Source: Bugula neritina
Lineage: Eukaryota; Bryozoa; Gymnolaemata; Cheilostomatida; Bugulidae
Reading direction: 5' to 3'
DNA: 60,000 bases
Assembly (NCBI GenBank): GCA_964035545.1
Contig: OZ037765.1
Location: forward strand, 35,107,504 to 35,167,503
In this document: positions 59,113 through 60,000 of the stretch, in pieces
Layout of the letters: every line of letters begins with the position of its first letter
Numbering within the stretch: the first letter of the stretch is position 1
Notes under the pieces: generated by a model
Seen by the model: only the letters and a program-made list of their open reading frames with translations
The model's database searches: none
What the model was told of the DNA's origin: nothing
Translations under genes and position numbers: made by a program

Positions 59113-59320
59113 CCCTACCCTCTGTCTGCCCCCTCTGTCTGCCCCCTCTATCTGCCCCCTCTGTCTGCCCCCTCTATCTGCCCCCTCTGTCTGCCCCCTC
59201 TATCTGCCCCCTCTGTCTGCCCCCCCTATCTGCCCCCTCTGTCTGCCCCCTCTGTCTGCCCCCTCTATCTGCCCCCTCTGTCTGCCCCTTCTATCTGCGT
59301 CCTCTGTCTGATCTCTCTTC
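59113..59320. repeat. 13-bp minisatellite, CTGTCTGCCCCCT
   Basis: About 16 copies with CTATCTG variants. On the minus strand it may form the end of a coding exon (next entry). Confidence 0.9.
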
Positions 59321-59337
59321 TCCTCTTCTGAGTTTAT
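59200..59337 (-). CDS. Possible last exon of a minus-strand gene, repeat-encoded tail
   Basis: After TTTACGAGCAG the minus strand reads INSEEEKRDQTEDADRRG followed by Gly/Arg/Gln repeats made by the 13-bp unit, to TAG at 59200. Phase 0 fits the exon at 59731-59630. The acceptor has a weak pyrimidine tract and the protein is repeat-made, so this may be only an accidental open frame in the 3' UTR or intron. Confidence 0.3.
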   Translation of the reverse strand: MNSEEEKRDQTEDADRRGRQRGQIEGADRGGRQRGQIGGADRGGR

Positions 59338-59629
59338 CTGCTCGTAAATAGTAAAGTAGTAATGAGAGTTTTCTCCTCGTGACATATTGAACAATTGGCT
59401 ATGGAGATGCATTTAAGTGAATATCTAAAAACACTGAGGGAGAGTGAATGCTAATCGGAGCAAACCTCTTGCCCTAACTGTAGAGCAAAATTCTTATTCA
59501 AAGTCCCACCAGGTTTTATGTTAAGTAATTCTGCAAACTGTTCTGGTGTATTTAAAATTGTTATTTGATCATGAAGTTTAGCAAGCCACTAGATTAGTTG
59601 TTAGTAGCTCCAATTTATATCTTTCTTAC

Positions 59630-59731
59630 TTTCTCCAGCTCAAACAAGAAGACTACTCTCTGATGAGCCACTTCTGCTTTCTTCATTCTCTTCTGTTCCA
59701 ACTGCTCGTTCTGTCTCAGCGCTTTCAGCAA
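59630..59731 (-). CDS. Internal exon of a gene extending beyond the window, coiled coil
   Basis: Between acceptor ATCTTCTAG and donor GTAAGA the minus strand has 34 codons, phase 0 at both ends: LLKALRQNEQLEQKRMKKAE, then VAHQRVVFLFELEK. It is highly charged and heptad-like. The gene's upstream exons lie beyond 60000. The family is not recognised from this fragment. Confidence 0.6.
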
Positions 59732-60000
59732 CTAGAAGATAAAATAGTTGCAAGTTGTGTTTATTACAACCTGCAATAAGATAGTCTCAGGCCCTTGTTC
59801 TACTGAAATAAAGTTGAAGGCTAACATAGTGCTGAGGCTAACATCTGAATGCATCAATCAGAGAAGCTATATCAATGGTTAGAAAAGGATAGCTTTAGTT
59901 AGCTAAACATTCTGCGCAGTCAATGCTTAAATTCCTTCATAAACTAATATATGGCTATTTCTGAAACCTGAATCTAAGGTCTAGGAGTTTATTTACTAGA

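Overview
The window is metazoan nuclear DNA: multi-exon genes with GT-AG introns, vertebrate-like orthologues (voltage-gated calcium channel beta subunit, prefoldin subunit 2, a FAM221 family protein), a LINE-type reverse transcriptase and tRNA-derived short repeats. I cannot name the species; the conservation fits an invertebrate animal with fairly compact, AT-rich DNA. By eye about a quarter of the window is tandem minisatellite, placed mostly inside introns and 3' UTRs. Exon boundaries were read from splice motifs; where a chain is called well supported, every exon phase fits and the joined frame is open to a stop.

Layout. 106-4909 (+): FAM221-type gene, 7 exons, entering from upstream of the window. 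5589-6503 (-): unrecognised protein with two hydrophobic C-terminal segments, convergent with FAM221. 6938-8763 (+): unrecognised coiled-coil/proline-rich protein, head-to-head with the previous gene. 9732-12217: an intact-looking LINE reverse transcriptase between perfect ~119-bp inverted repeats. 12.2-16.9 kb: intergenic, with minisatellites and a possible hAT remnant. 17.0-32.1 kb (+): the calcium channel beta subunit gene, with alternative N-termini, SH3, HOOK and GK exons and two in-frame optional cassette exons. 34063-36164 (-): unrecognised serine-rich protein with a probable 5' UTR exon near 39.0 kb. 41.1-54.0 kb (-): 14-exon gene for a ~729-aa disordered protein, possibly PROSER3-like. 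54562-58211 (+): prefoldin subunit 2, head-to-head with the previous gene. 59.2-60 kb (-): 3' part of another gene that runs out of the window.

The most striking observation is that several minisatellites are built from splice junctions. The repeat unit contains the end of the exon plus the donor site (FAM221 introns 4 and 5; minus-gene introns 7 and 8; the N-terminal exon of the calcium channel gene), or the acceptor plus the exon start (prefoldin intron 2). This gives arrays of near-identical splice sites next to real exons. In FAM221 both arrays have unit lengths divisible by three and are open in the exon's frame, so use of any copy would preserve the protein frame. The long 5'-gene also carries two coding minisatellites with 24-bp units.

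The genes are ordinary eukaryotic neighbours, not an operon. Visible coupling is limited to two head-to-head pairs that may share promoters and convergent pairs with abutting polyadenylation signals.
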